A DNA stretch of 64,000 nt, from positions 21,054,001-21,118,000 of the forward strand of contig NC_080574.1 of assembly GCF_029962835.1 (NCBI RefSeq), read 5' to 3'. This document shows, piece by piece, positions 43,250 to 55,634 of this stretch. The notes beneath the pieces are model-generated. The model ran no database searches, was not told the origin of the DNA, and was given only the letters and a program-made list of their open reading frames with translations. This DNA is from Magnolia sinica. Lineage: Eukaryota; Streptophyta; Magnoliopsida; Magnoliales; Magnoliaceae. How positions within the stretch are numbered: position 1 is the stretch's first letter; every line of letters starts with the position of its first letter. The position numbers and the translations under genes were made by a program.

Positions 43250-43885
43250 GAATTTCTGTGCGCACAGTGTGCATTGAGGATTTGTGCGCTAAATAATTGT
43301 GGGCGGGAATATTGACGCGCATATCAAAATGGGAAACGGATTAGCTATTCCCCGGCCATCAGGCCCGTGCTCCGTGGGCTCCACCATGATGTATGTATTT
43401 CATCCATTCCGTTCATCCATATTTACAGATTATTTTAGGGCTTTATCCGAAAAATTAGAGGGATATAAAGCTCAGATGGACCACGCCACAGGAAAACAAG
43501 TGGTTGCACATCCACTATTAAAATCCTCCTAAGGCGCACTATACTTTTATTTGACATCCAATCTGTTGATTAGGTCATACAAACCCAGATGAAGAGAAAC
43601 AACAAAGATAAGCTTGATTCAAAACTTTTATAGCCCCCAAAAAGTTTTTTATGGTCGACGTTCATTCAATACTATTTACTGTAATGTGGTTCACCTAAGA
43701 TTGGGGTACACCTCATTTTTTTTGGTACCATAAAATCATCTATAAAAATAGATGGACGGAATGGATGAAACACATACATCATGGTGGGCCCACAAAGCAC
43801 CGACCATCAGCCATTTGCTGGTGGTATTGAAAAATGCGCATCTTCAAATTCTTGCCTGAAACCCTCTGTGCGCACGAGTCCTAAA
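43250..43885. mobile_element. palindromic element P5 (full, long arms)
   Basis: Core 43331-43835: GGAAACGGATTAGC, CGTGGGCTCCACCATGATG at left and CATACATCATGGTGGGCCC, GACCATCAGCC at right. Outer sequence TCTGTGCGCACAG (about 43255) and CTGTGCGCACGAG (about 43867) may extend the inversion. Same arm type as P15. Confidence 0.75.
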
Positions 43886-44589
43886 CAAATAATTAGTTAG
43901 GAACACGTAAGAAATTCATGTGGTGAGCGTTAAGGGGATCAAATGCAGGTGGGACAATGAGCCACCGCAGGCAAGATGGTGACCATGTACCACAACATCA
44001 ACGTGTCGAGTGGCAGCTACATGTTGCATGCGATAGTAACCGTTCATTACGATGGACCCACTTGGGATCGTGAAATGATAATTGAAAATTAAGTTCGGTC
44101 TTCTTCACTAAAATTAGAGGAGAAAATTTTATGGGGGTATGAGTTTCTCAACATCTCTTGTGATGAAAATCAAGGAATTAATACTGTTGCAGTGGCCCAA
44201 CTCACTTGACTTGCTTTGATTGAGCATTACGTGGGAGAAGAGAAACACGCATCAGCTTCACCTTGTTTGTCTGATGCATCAGATTCACCTAATCCATGAC
44301 TTAGGTGGGCTACGTCATAGGAAAGTGTGTAAAATCACGTGTAAGACCCGTAAATTTCCCTGGTGGAACATGCATGAGTTTTGAAATGTCCTGATTACCT
44401 GAGGGATCAGTTCATTCTAATAGGACGTGTTGGATGAATTGATTGGATGACACATGTATGCCACCCTGGACCTCGCATATAATTTGAATGATTTTAATGG
44501 TTGGGCATCTCCATCTAAATGGTCCCTGATGGTGGAGCCCATTTGAGTTTTGAATCCGCGTGATTTTTTGTTCCTAGTTCATGTATGGG

Positions 44590-45520
44590 GATGTGCCTTT
44601 CCCAAGAAGTTCCTACCTGGGGTGCTAGGTAGTGCCTACTGAGATGTTTGTGGGAAATTAAATTTATCTATTTGAAAATTCATTTTAGGTCATATGACTA
44701 AAAATTAGGTGGATCCAAAGCTAAAGTGGTCCATCTGAGAGGAGATAGTGGGGATTTAGTGACCATTGTTTGAAATATTTGTATGGATACAAAGTTCCAT
44801 ATCAGGCTAAGTTTTTGGGACACGGAGTGCATACTGACAGCTGAGGTGGCTACTACAGTGTTCTAGGGGCCCCATCATGATATATGTATCCTATCCACGC
44901 CTTTCATCCATTTTTCCCTACTATTTTATGGCATGAGCTTGAAAATGAGGCAGATCCAAATCTCACATGGACCACACCATAGAAAAGAGTGGTAACTGAA
45001 CACTCACCATAAAAAACTTATTAGGGACCATAAAAGTTTTGGATTAAACTGATATTTATGCTTTCTCTTCATCCAGCATTGAGTGACCTAACTAACAAGT
45101 TGAATGACAAATAAATGTTACTGTGAGGTCTAGGAAGTTTTTAATGGTGAAAATTCAATGGCCATTGTTTTCTCATGGTGGGGTGAACCGGATATTTGGA
45201 TCTCTCTCATTTTTTGGGCTCGTGTTTTCCTTAAAGCACATATATATCACATGAACCATTGGGCAGTGCAAGTGGCAAGTGGGAATGACCCTATAAATGG
45301 ATAAACATCAAATTAGATCCTTAGAAGATTTCAAGGGTAGTAAACTCTTCCCTTGGTTCTCGTCTTGCGTGGACGCCTTGATTTCTGGATCCACCTGATA
45401 TATAGTCTCATGTACTAAAATGATCTAAAAAAATAGATGAAAAGTGTGAGAAAGGCCCACTTATCATCCCAGTGTAGGAACTTCCTACCAAATCCTTTGG
45501 TAGGAAATCGGCATCCAATG
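44590..45520. mobile_element. palindromic element P6 split by P7
   Basis: The left half (about 44590-44820: GAAGTTCCTACC, GATGTTTGTGGGAAATT, GGTGGATCCAAAGC) and the right half (about 45280-45520: CTGGATCCACCTG, AGGAACTTCCTACC, TTTGGTAGGAAATCGG) belong to one arm type. Between them lies P7 (about 44830-45270), with CAGTGTTCTAGGGGCCCC and CATCATGATATATG at its left. Confidence 0.55.
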
Positions 45521-47811
45521 TATGGTAGCATACATGGATGACTAGATGGATCTCATCGACATGAAGCCACCTAATCCACGCAAACAAAAGTCACTCTCTC
45601 CCTGTGCCTGTGCAAGTCAAGCAAGGGTTTTTATTTGACAAAACCCCTTTCATTTCATCCACGCAAACGCAAACGCAAACGCTCATAGACTTTGATCTTC
45701 AATTTAATCAATGAATACTGATATTTTGAAAATAATTATAACTTATTATAATAATAACATATGAAAATGTTAAAAAGAATTAGATTATAAAAGTGCTGTT
45801 GAGATTGTCTAAGATCTCCATTGCAAATAGCCACGGCAATGAGCGCCTCATTGACATTGATCCAACAAATAATTGAACGAGAGGAATTATAGGATTATGA
45901 TGCATCAGGATACAAATGTCCTAATACCTCAGTTCTTACTTGTAGGGTCCATCACATCAGCAATCTGGGTCATGAAATCATGATGGGGCCCATCAGATCA
46001 TCAATCCGGATTGCAGCAAGGGACCTTTAAGGAATCAAATATCATTCTCTCTGTTACCAGTCACACCACATACTAATCATTATTAAATGATTAATACATG
46101 TATCAAGCATCTTGTAAATCCATGGTTTAAGTTTTTTAAAAAAGGGATTGATATAGAATCTTAGACTGAAAGCTGTAGTTTTGCTACCGTTAGATCTAAG
46201 TAGAGATATCACGTGAGCACCTAAGCCGGCTGCAATACTAAATTAGCATGTAGCTCTGTTTCTCAGTACCTAGCTTGGCACGTTTAAGACATTTTGAGCC
46301 ATTGAGCTGTGTAAAAGCTTTTGGGACCCACCATGATTACCTTTTATTTCAGCAGTATGGTCCACCTGATGATTGGACCAGACAGGTTGATCTTCATTTC
46401 TGGGTCTCAGTTTTTGCATGGCTTAGATTTCTTATAATAAAAATGGAAAATGGCATATTGTGATTAGTACCTTCTGGAGATGCCATTGTTGTAGGTTTGA
46501 TACGATGATCTTCCACACCTTACCCCCTTAAAGAATCACTTATATATATTGGAATAAAGCTTATTAAAGAGTTTGAAACACATCAAAGCTACCTGTAGAA
46601 TTTGAATTTAGCAATCGCAGTTCAACTAAAATACTGCCATTTGTATCATAGTTCTAACAAAACACTACTCATACGATTTTGCAAGCATTAAAACTGAGCG
46701 AGGTCCACTAGCACTCCTGATCATAATATTCAGCTCTTATGAAAATTCAGACCATTGATCAAGAAGGGACATCTTATATAATTCTTACATTAGACGGTTT
46801 GGATAAATTGATAGGCAGGTGTGGCCCATCCAAAGCGGGCTCGGGCGACTCTCGAAGTCTTCGTACATTTCCGTTCATAAATTAAAGGCTGTGGACTTTT
46901 GCGTGCTTATATGTAATAATATTAGAAAGGAAAAAATAATGGACGGCTAGCGATGATTGGCTGTCATCATGTGATCAAAGCACGACCCTTTTATTATTGG
47001 GCACTGGAACGGAAATAATTTAAGAGTCCATTTGGGAAGAGAATGGAGGCAGATGCACCGAATATTGGTGCTCAATATTTTGTGTAGAACACGCGGTACA
47101 TGCGTGCAATGATCTGAACCATTCATCTTGCAGGCTTCACCATTAATTAGTCAATAATTAAAATTTCTTTCGATTGGACTATCCTGACCGTCTAATCAAT
47201 GAAATTTTCTATATAATGTTTTTTTGCCATGTACCGTCAATTTTGTATGCTACCCGATAAAGGGTTAGAGTTATCCAGTCAGTGTGATTTTTAGCCTATG
47301 GTCCACCGAATAGTGGATACACTGAATGGACGGTTCCTACCTCGCCCATATATTCCATGTGTGTGCCGGTGGCAGCGAGTAATCGCACTGTCCATGCTTC
47401 CGGAAGCACATGATCAGCTCCCCGTTTATAATGGTAGAATATGAGGGAATCATGTACAGATAGAGACAGATAGAGAAAGTGGTGCGTCCCATCGATTGGA
47501 TCACAAGTTATGGTCCACCCAGAGGATTAATTCCAATCTAATATGTGAAATCAAAATCCAACCCTTGCAATAGGTTGGTCCCACTATGATGATCACCTAA
47601 TGCAAAACAATTGTTCTATCTACTCATCAGGTGGGACACGCTGTTGAAAACAATCTCTAACCATTGATAAATAACAAAATACGAGTGTGCTCCACTGAAT
47701 GAGTAGGTGTGATTTTTGCTAAGGCAATCCTCATCATGCATCCGAGGTATTGGATAGATTTCGCATGCACATGAATGGTTGGAAGGGATGGACCGTAACT
47801 TGTGATCCAAG
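45521..47811. other. intergenic, no gene seen
   Basis: AT-rich. CGCAAACGCAAACGCAAACG micro-repeat at about 45661-45681. Pieces of the GTGGCCCACC/TGATGGATGG families are scattered. No coding. Confidence 0.4.
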
Positions 47812-48232
47812 GGAGCGGACTGGGTCCTACCCCCAGACGGTCCTGTCAGGGCTACGTTGGGCCTCCTGTGGTATGTATGCTTTATCCCGGCAGTACATCC
47901 ATTTTGACGTATTATTTTATGCCATGAGCAAAAAAAAAGACAAAAAAAAAAAAACATAAAAATAAAATTGAAGGGTCAAGTGGACCACACCACAGGAAGC
48001 AGTGGGGATTGAATGCTTACCGTTCAAAACTTCGAGGCTGAAGAAGTTTTCGATCTAGCCGATATCTATGTTTTCCCTCCATACGAGTCTATGGATAGGT
48101 TTGGTGTGCTCCATTTGAGCCTTCAATATGCCTCCTTTTTGAGATAATACCCTAAAATGATATGTCATATTAGATGGACGGCGTGGATAGCATCACGTGG
48201 CCCCACAGGGCTCCTGACATGACCGTCCGTCT
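47812..48232. mobile_element. palindromic element P8 (full)
   Basis: Left GACGGTCCTGTCAGGGC, GGGCCTCCTGTGG. Right CGTGGCCCCACAGGGC, TCCTGACATGACCGTC, the inverted partner. An A-rich expansion at about 47927-47955 lies inside. Confidence 0.7.
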
Positions 48233-48254
48233 CTAACTAAGCCCTCGAGAAATC

Positions 48255-48755
48255 GGATGGTGTACTGAGTAACTCAGTAGGCTCTTATCGTACCGAGTAA
48301 ACTCAGTTGGGCCCACCGTGAATGTACGTAGTTTATACACTCCGTCCATCCGTTTTCCAGATCTTTTAAGTGGTTGATCCAAAAATTGATGCATATTCAA
48401 AACTCAAATGTATCGTGCCATAGGAAACAATGAGAATAATGATTTCCACCGTTGAAACCTTGCTAGCCCCACATTGATGTTTATTTGTCATCCAAATTTT
48501 TGACAAGATCATATGGACATTGATGGACGGAAAACACAAATATAAGATTGATCCAAAACTTCCGCGCCCCGAATAAGTTTTCAACAATGAAATTTCAATT
48601 CACACTTTTTCCTGTGGTGTGCCCCATTTAATCTTTGGATATGATTATTTTTTATTAAAGCCCTAAATTTATCTTTTAAAATGGATGGACGGAGTGGATA
48701 AAATACATAAGTCAGGGTGAACCTACTCAGTACGCAATCCGCTTCCGGTCGTGGT
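48255..48755. mobile_element. palindromic element P9 (full)
   Basis: Left TGTACTGAGTAACTCAGTAG, TTGGGCCCACCGTGAATG. Right CATAAGTCAGGGTGAACC, TACTCAGTACGCAATCCG. The interior is standard (AAGTTTTCAACAATGAAA, CCTGTGGTGTGCCCC). Confidence 0.7.
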
Positions 48756-50099
48756 GGGGGTAGTATCCAGTCAGCACCCGTGATTCGGTTGGACTTGAGA
48801 CCTCATCTGATATTAATACAAGGGCAGGTTCTTTAGAATTTTTGGTCAAGCACTCGGTAACGCCACGCCAGGATGATCTGAACGGCCTTCCAGTGGACCC
48901 CAACATTGACTGACCAAAAGCTCGAAAGTCAGATTGGGCAATCCTAACCATCCGATGGAAGCACTTTTCTTTACTTTGGATGGATAGATTCTCTCTCTTT
49001 TCTTTTTCTTTTTCGATGAGAGCATTTTGGCTAGTTGAATTGAATGTGGAACTTTGCTCGACCTCTTTAAACAGCTCTATTTACAGGCGGCCCCACCGAT
49101 TGTATGATCAGAACTGTTCAATCGTACCAATCTTGGCGAATTACCAATCTACAGTGCTACCTAACAGCATGTTTCTAACAGAGTTGCACACGTGTACCAC
49201 AGGAATTTCAGGTACATAAAAAAAAACTAGTGTTATTCGAGTTGCACACGTGTACCAAATCCAATTTCATCATGCCTATTCCACTGTGGACAGGGACAAT
49301 CGTAGCCATCCGATCTGCGAATGCAGATGTGTGGTTTTGATGCAAAAAGAACAAATGAGCAATGATCACCGGCCACTCACAGCATGCGTAAGCAGCATTC
49401 AACCCGGGGCTCGCGCCAACCTGGCACGTGTGCAGGGCCTTGGAGACTTGGAAAAGGTGGGCTCCACGATGCATATAACCTGAAACGAAATCAGACAGCT
49501 CCATTCATCGAGTGGGCCACGAGCTTGAAATCAATGGTGGGCAATTATTTGATTGAACATACAAGTGTGGCCCACCCCAATGAATGGACTGGCTTGATTT
49601 TCCCCCAGGTGATTTTCATGGCGTGGCCCACCTTTTGCATGGCTCAGATGTCCTACAATCGCGACCGTTTGTTGGGAAAAACGGAGGGCTGCATGTTAGT
49701 TTTGCATGCCATGAGTTGTAATTAAGTGATTCTCACTCAAAAAATATCTATTTACAACAGTCGAAAGTCCATTGATTGGATACTTACTGGTGCTAGACGT
49801 GTGTGTTATTTGGAATATGGCGCATCAGCAGTGGGGCCCACTCATTAACAGTTAGGATCGACACAAGGAGTGAATTCCCTATCTATAAACATCTATTAAA
49901 TTCTAGTTCATATATATGGTCCGTTTAATCTGCCAATTTCCTACCGACTAATTCGTCTCTGTCGAATGTCCTTATGCATAAAAATCCATAAAATAAGAAA
50001 AAAAAGTGGGCCCTTGATTGCAATAGATGAGCATCACAGTGAGCCCCACACATCTCCAATGCATGATAAACCAATTGCCATGTGTTTAAGCTATTTGGG
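48756..50099. other. intergenic; scraps of the GTGGCCCACC family
   Basis: GGACTGGCTTGATTTTCCCC (about 49588) next to GGCGTGGCCCACC (about 49620) marks a copy of the second inverted-repeat family. GTTGCACACGTGTACCA occurs twice (about 49184 and 49240). No gene. Confidence 0.4.
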
Positions 50100-50530
50100 G
50101 TCCACCCGTGATGTCTACGTAGAATCCAAACCGTGCATCTCGTGTTCCTCATCATCTTCACCATGGGTCCCAGAAACCATCTGGATCCAAAACTCATCTG
50201 GCCCACAGCACGCACTGTACAATAACGATTGAAACATATATATTTATATGGTGTGGCCTACTTTAGTTCTGGAATGGTCTGAATTTCGGTATGTCCCTTC
50301 ATCCTTTTAGAAAACACCTGATGAATGGGTTGGATGACATATAGACAAACCCATGGGACCTACAACCGGTCTCAAAGTTTTTTATGGTGTGTGTCGTCCT
50401 CCTCTCGGTTCACCTTTGTACCCTTTGGTTTTCCCACCTGAGTCGTGGATCAGGGTGGATTTTAGGATCTAGACCTTCCACAAGGGGTTGCATCTATTGG
50501 ATGGTAATCACACATCACGGTGGGCCTTAC
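50100..50530. mobile_element. palindromic element P11 (variant core)
   Basis: GGGGTCCACCCGTGATGTC at left pairs with CACATCACGGTGGGCC at right. TTCACCATGGGTCC and AACCCATGGGACC are internal. The core diverges from P1-P9. Confidence 0.5.
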
Positions 50531-51133
50531 AAAGATCGAATCGTACGGTTGTTACCATACGTGCGAACGTCCGTGACCGTTCTTCATTAATTAATCACAA
50601 AGAAGAATATGAAAAAGCACTAAAGATGTTCCAGAATAAATACACACACAAACAAACTTTTAACTACTCCTATCGTCTTCTATCCTTTTTCTTTTCACCG
50701 CCCCTTTACTAGTACCACAGAGAAAACACCAAAAATCCTGTCTCACTGACGCTTGATTCTTCAGTCTGTACAAGTGGGGCCCACCATTCAGTGGTCCACA
50801 GGTACAATGGCTACGTTCTTCCAAATTCCAATGTGGGATATCAAAGTCACATGGGGCCCTCCAGGGCCCATAATATCAACCGTCCAAGATTTTTAGGTAA
50901 TGGCCCATATAAAGTGGGGCCCACGCTTTGGACGGATCAGCTTGACTTACATGCATGCTAGCTGTTCAACTTTGGAATGAATGCGTATGAAACATCGCAC
51001 TCTCACAGAGTATCAAATACCTCCTCTACGCGCTAAATAATGCAACCTAACCCTTGAGCTCCCAAGTCTACGTTATGTCCTTTCACAGCTGTAAAAAGGC
51101 ACCTCCATCCGCATTACGTGAGACACCCCATCC

Positions 51134-51418
51134 CTTTGGGCTACCTTGTTGTATATATGTAAAATCTACACCGTCCAAAAGATGATATCCTCGGTGATGG
51201 ACCTGGGAAAAAAACGTCCAGATCTACATCACAGATAGGGCGTACCACTGCAAAAAATGGGAATGGGACGCCAACCAAAGGATTTTGTGTTGGGCCACAT
51301 GGCGTGGTCAGTTTGAGTTTTCTATCGATATGATATTGTAAAATTAATTAATCTAAGGGTTATAGCCCGATGGACGGAGTGGATTTTACATATACAATAT
51401 GGTGGGACCCAAAGAACT
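51134..51418. mobile_element. palindromic element P12 (short form, 285 bp)
   Basis: Left CCTTTGGGCTACCTTGTTG, TATATGTAAAATCTACACC. Right GGAGTGGATTTTACATATA, CAATATGGTGGGACCCAAAG. The central half of the usual element is missing. Confidence 0.7.
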
Positions 51419-52104
51419 TGGCTGTTTTACACGCTTTGTAAACAGGTGTTGTAGACGATTCTCGTCTCGCACAGACCGTTGTGCGTTTCAGACTTGTAAA
51501 GTGAAAGTCGGAACTTGGAAACATTCAAGGGCTCTTTTTGGCCTAAGGAGAATGCACTCGATTAAAGTGGCCGTTTGTAGTCATACCTTTGACCGGGATG
51601 GCTGAATTGGCGATCTTCACTGTACATGCTGCTACATGGTCAGAATATCTTCATCGTTCGTCTGGTGGACCCCCACTGGCCAAAAATCGCGTGGAAGGAT
51701 GACCCAAAGTTCCAAACTGTTTGGTTTATGGATGTTTTTCATGTTGAGCGTTGGCTGTTGATCAAGTGTCAGTTCATAAGAGGACCCCACCAGATGAACG
51801 GTTCAAAGAAACAACCTGATGGTTAAGGGAAAGTTGTTGTGTCCCTGGGGAACGAACGTTCAGTCTGTAGAAAGAAAATGATCCACGGTTTACATTCATT
51901 AGATGAAAGCCCTCTGATAAGATGGCTGAGGTGGCCCAAATGATGTGATTACTAGGATGTGGCCAATCACGATGAAACCTCCTAAATGAACGGTCCAGAT
52001 ATCATGTTAAGTGGCTACCATACCTACAGTCTTAAATTGAGGATACAGACCTTCTGTGCCCCCGAGGACGCTACAATCTAGCCCAGGTTCCAACTTCCAA
52101 TTTG
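51419..52104. other. intergenic, no gene seen
   Basis: Contains a GTGGACCCCCACTGG and GAGGACCCCACCAGATGAACGG fragment of the second family. No coding or complete element. Confidence 0.4.
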
Positions 52105-52816
52105 GGGTGTCAATGGGCCGGGCTCGTGCCTGAATATTAAAATTTTGAATACACCCGTCCCGAGGGCGTGTTTGGGCAGTGGGATTAGAAGGGATTAGGT
52201 GGGATGGGATTCATTTGGTGCCGTGCCAATTCCACTCCATGTTTGGGAAAGAATGGAAAAGCATCGAATTATGTTAGATGGAATTGCATTTGGTCCCGTG
52301 CTAATTTCACTCATTGTTAACAAGTTGTGTAAGTCCCATCATGATGTGTGGGTTATATCCACACCGTCCACTCATTTTTTGAGATTATTTTAGAGCATGG
52401 GCCAAAAAATAAATAAATCTACAGCTCAAGTGGACCCCACCATAGAAAGCAATGGGGATTGAATACTTACCATTGAAAACTTCTTTAGGACCACATAAGT
52501 TTTAGATCTACCTCATTTTTAGGCCCATGCCATAAAATGAAGCTACAAAACAAATGAACAGTTTACATATAATACGTGGATGTTATTCCTAATAATTTCA
52601 AATGATGGTGGGTATATTCATTCAATGTACCACCGTAGTATCAACAAAGCATGGCATTAATATTATCCCATGACAACCGGGGACAATCCCTGCCATGGTT
52701 AAGAATTATGTTTTTTTGAATCCCGTTCCACCTAATCCCTTCTAATCCCACCACCCAAACACGCCTTCAGAATCCGGTCCTAGACCTACACAGGCCCGGC
52801 TCGATGACAGCCCTGG
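52105..52816. mobile_element. triple-nested TIR elements
   Basis: Outer ends GGGGTGTCAATGGGCCGGGC and GGCCCGGCTCGATGACAGCC are inverted. Inside, at about 52162-52770, is a second inverted pair: GGCGTGTTTGGGCAG, GGATTAGAAGGGATTAGG against CCTAATCCCTTCTAATCC, CCCAAACACGCC. Inside that, at about 52330-52620, is a shortened palindromic element (P13: CCCATCATGATGTGTGGG to GATGGTGGGTATATTC). Confidence 0.7.
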
Positions 52817-53309
52817 CTCCAATTCAATTACCGTTAGCTTTTTATGTCGTTGTTCGTGAATGGCGAGTTACTTTGGGAGGATATTTACCCCCTTCAGTCC
52901 AACCACGTGGTGATCCAGACCGTTAGTCTAGTAGGTCCCACCTCGGATGGCCAACCTATAAAAAATTCCCTTCGATTACTTACACCTATCTGCCATAAAT
53001 GCATTGGTATCTGGACCATTTTTCATAACTCATCTTCGTATGCACCGTAAGGTTCTCTCACCCCCTGGAAATTTTTTTCCTTTGTCCAATCTACATTCAT
53101 TCCCTTTAGATGAACGGCCTGGATCTCCAAAATAGCAAGCCAGAAGGGCCTGCCTCAAGGGACGAGCCTCTTAAGTTATTTGTCCACGGAGTAGGTGGTG
53201 TTGTAACACGACCGTTGGTGACCCTAGTTAACGGCCCCAACGCTCCACCCGTATCTCGGAAGCGGATCACGTCCGACCCCAGGCGGACCTAGCAAGGTCC
53301 GACCAGATC

Positions 53310-53450
53310 TGAGTGGGGACCTACCTTGATGTATCTGTTTATCCACGCTGTCCATCCATTTTTTCAGATCATATTAAGGTATGAACCCAAAAATGAGGCT
53401 GATCCAACGCTCTAGTGGATCAGTAAGCTTGGTTGCATTAAATGCTAGAG
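53310..53450. mobile_element. half palindromic element P14
   Basis: Left half only: GACCTACCTTGATGTATC, CCACGCTGTCCATCC, then AATGAGGCTGATCC. Sequence on both sides is unrelated. Confidence 0.55.
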
Positions 53451-54131
53451 TCATCCTGGTGTGGTCCACTAGATCGTTGTATGTGGCTCAGCCAATACCT
53501 TGTTAGGTCCGACGGGGTCGCACGCAATCCACTTCCCCGTATCACGCTCTCGCTCCACGTTCTGAAGTGCCCGCGTATCACGTGATGTGTGGTTACGTGA
53601 GTAGACACGTGGCAAGAACTGGAGGGACGCTCCCGATGACACGCCTGCCTTGCCTGGAATCCACGGCAGTGGTCCCACGATCCGGGAGATGGGTATGAAT
53701 AGAAGTGGGCGATTCGCGCGAAGAGTACGAGGAGTGGCACAGGTGTCAATGTGGTAAGGGTATCTACTTAGCAAAGCAAGTGCCCGCCACCGCAATTATG
53801 CCAAAGCAAGCCAGTCAATTAATCACATGGTCCCATGTGCATGAGAGAAATGGACGGTTAGAAAAAAAAAAAAAAAAAAGACCGATGGACTGCATTGAAT
53901 CATGCATGCATGAGCCATCTAATGAGTGGGGCTTCTTATTTTTGGCCAAAAATCAAGAACCCGGTTACGGTTCAGTCTACATTATCCAGGTAAGACCCAT
54001 TTGAAACGAGGAGCGTTGGCTGGAGCCATTAAAGCTGTCCCTTGGTTTGGGTCCATCCGATGGCTGAAATTTCACCTGTAGAAGTGAATTAGCAGCCGTA
54101 GACGCTTGAGGCATCGAATCAGTTCCCTCGG

Positions 54132-54680
54132 CGCCAACTTGGGGAACGGATTGGCTACTCCCCCTGCCACCAGCCCCGTGGCTGATGGTCGGTGCTCTGT
54201 GGGCCCCCCCATGATGAATGTGCTTCATCCAGTTTTACCTATCATTTTAGGGTTTGATCCCAAAAATTATAGGAATATAATCTCAGGTGGACCACATCAC
54301 AGGAAAACAATAGTGATTGGATATCCACCATTAAAATCCTCCTAATGCCCACTGTACTATTTATTTGATATCTAATCTGTTGATTAGGTCATACAGACCC
54401 AGATCAAGGGAAAAACAACGATAAGCTTGATCCAAAACTTTTATGGCCCCTAAAAAGTTTTTAATGGTCAAAGTTCATTCAACACTTTTTTATGTAATGT
54501 GGTCCACTTGAGATTGGAATATACCTCAGTTTTGGTCTTACATAATAAAATAATATAGAAAAATATATAGACGGCATGGATGAAACACATACATCATGGT
54601 GGCCCCACAGAGCACCGACCATCAGCCATCGGCTGGAAGCAGTGGGAGTAGCCAATCCGTTTCCCCACCTTTGGTAGAGA
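54132..54680. mobile_element. palindromic element P15 (full, long arms)
   Basis: Left GGGGAACGGATTGGCTACTC, GGCTGATGGTCGGTGCTCTG. Right CAGAGCACCGACCATCAGCC, GGAGTAGCCAATCCGTTTCC. The arms pair over about 70 bp. Same arm type as P5. Confidence 0.85.
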
Positions 54681-55384
54681 AAGAGAGGGGAGATGGACCC
54701 TACAGCTGTTTTCGTAAAGGAAAGAGGAAAGGTGGGACCCCCCTTATTCCAAAAGCCGGGAAATTCTCATTCCTTGGGCCTACCACCGTAACCCCATGTT
54801 TCTGAATTCTATTTATGCAACCCCCTCATGGTGTCATCCACGTGACTTTCATGCACACCAACAGGGTTCGTAACCGACACTTGTATGTATCAACAACATA
54901 CTCGCGGGCAGATATTTTTCTACACGACTTAAAACGCTGTGGCTGAGTTGGCCATTACAAATAGATGATCTGGGGCCATCCACACCGTTTATATGATGGT
55001 CACACGGTGGATGGCTGATAACTAAGACGATCTTTAATATTGGAAAATCATATGGTTGGGCTACAAAAGAACGTTTGAAGGAGACTGTCCATGTTAAAAC
55101 GACAAGAGTCGAATGTTCCATTCTAAGATTTATTTTATTTTATTTTATTTTTCCAGGTATCTTCATTTAGAGGTGGGCATCAGTTCGGATCAGATCAGAT
55201 TGTGACCAGCTCAATCCGATCCGTAATTTCAATGCCTTGAGCTGAATTCGATCTGATCCGTGACTGGATCTGGGTCACCTGACTCGGACCGATCTGACGC
55301 ATTGTTGGCCTGACCCGAACCGAGTCCGACTCGGTCAGGAAAACCGAGTCAGATCGGTTGGGTACGAATCGGATTGTATGATTT
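54681..55384. other. intergenic; degenerate GATCCGA-rich block 55160-55380
   Basis: The segment from AGAGGTGGGCATCAG (about 55170) is made of GATCNGAT and GACCCGAACCGAG words, like the degenerate inner arms of the hAT-like elements. Its other end is not clear. No gene. Confidence 0.4.
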
Positions 55385-55510
55385 TATCTAATTGATTCAT
55401 GTGGTGTGGTCCACTTCAATATTTAATATACCTTTTTTTTTTCAAGGACTAAAATGATATTTCAAAATCGATGAACGACTTAGATAAAACATATACATCA
55501 AGGTGGCCCC
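55385..55510. mobile_element. half palindromic element P16
   Basis: Right half only: TGTGGTGTGGTCCACTTC, AAAATGATATTTCAAAATCG and CATATACATCAAGGTGGCCC. Confidence 0.55.
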
Positions 55511-55634
55511 ACATGGCTCTGAAATAACATTCCATCTACCGTAACCATATTTTTACCAAGCCGTTGACGTGCACTGCACGAAATGACAGTGACTTGCTCC
55601 TTATGCAACCATAGCTTGCACAACATGACATTTG

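Noticed and set aside
53438..53795. two overlapping minus ORFs of 103 and 108 aa
   Set aside because: GC-rich intergenic sequence open in two frames; no domain or splice evidence.
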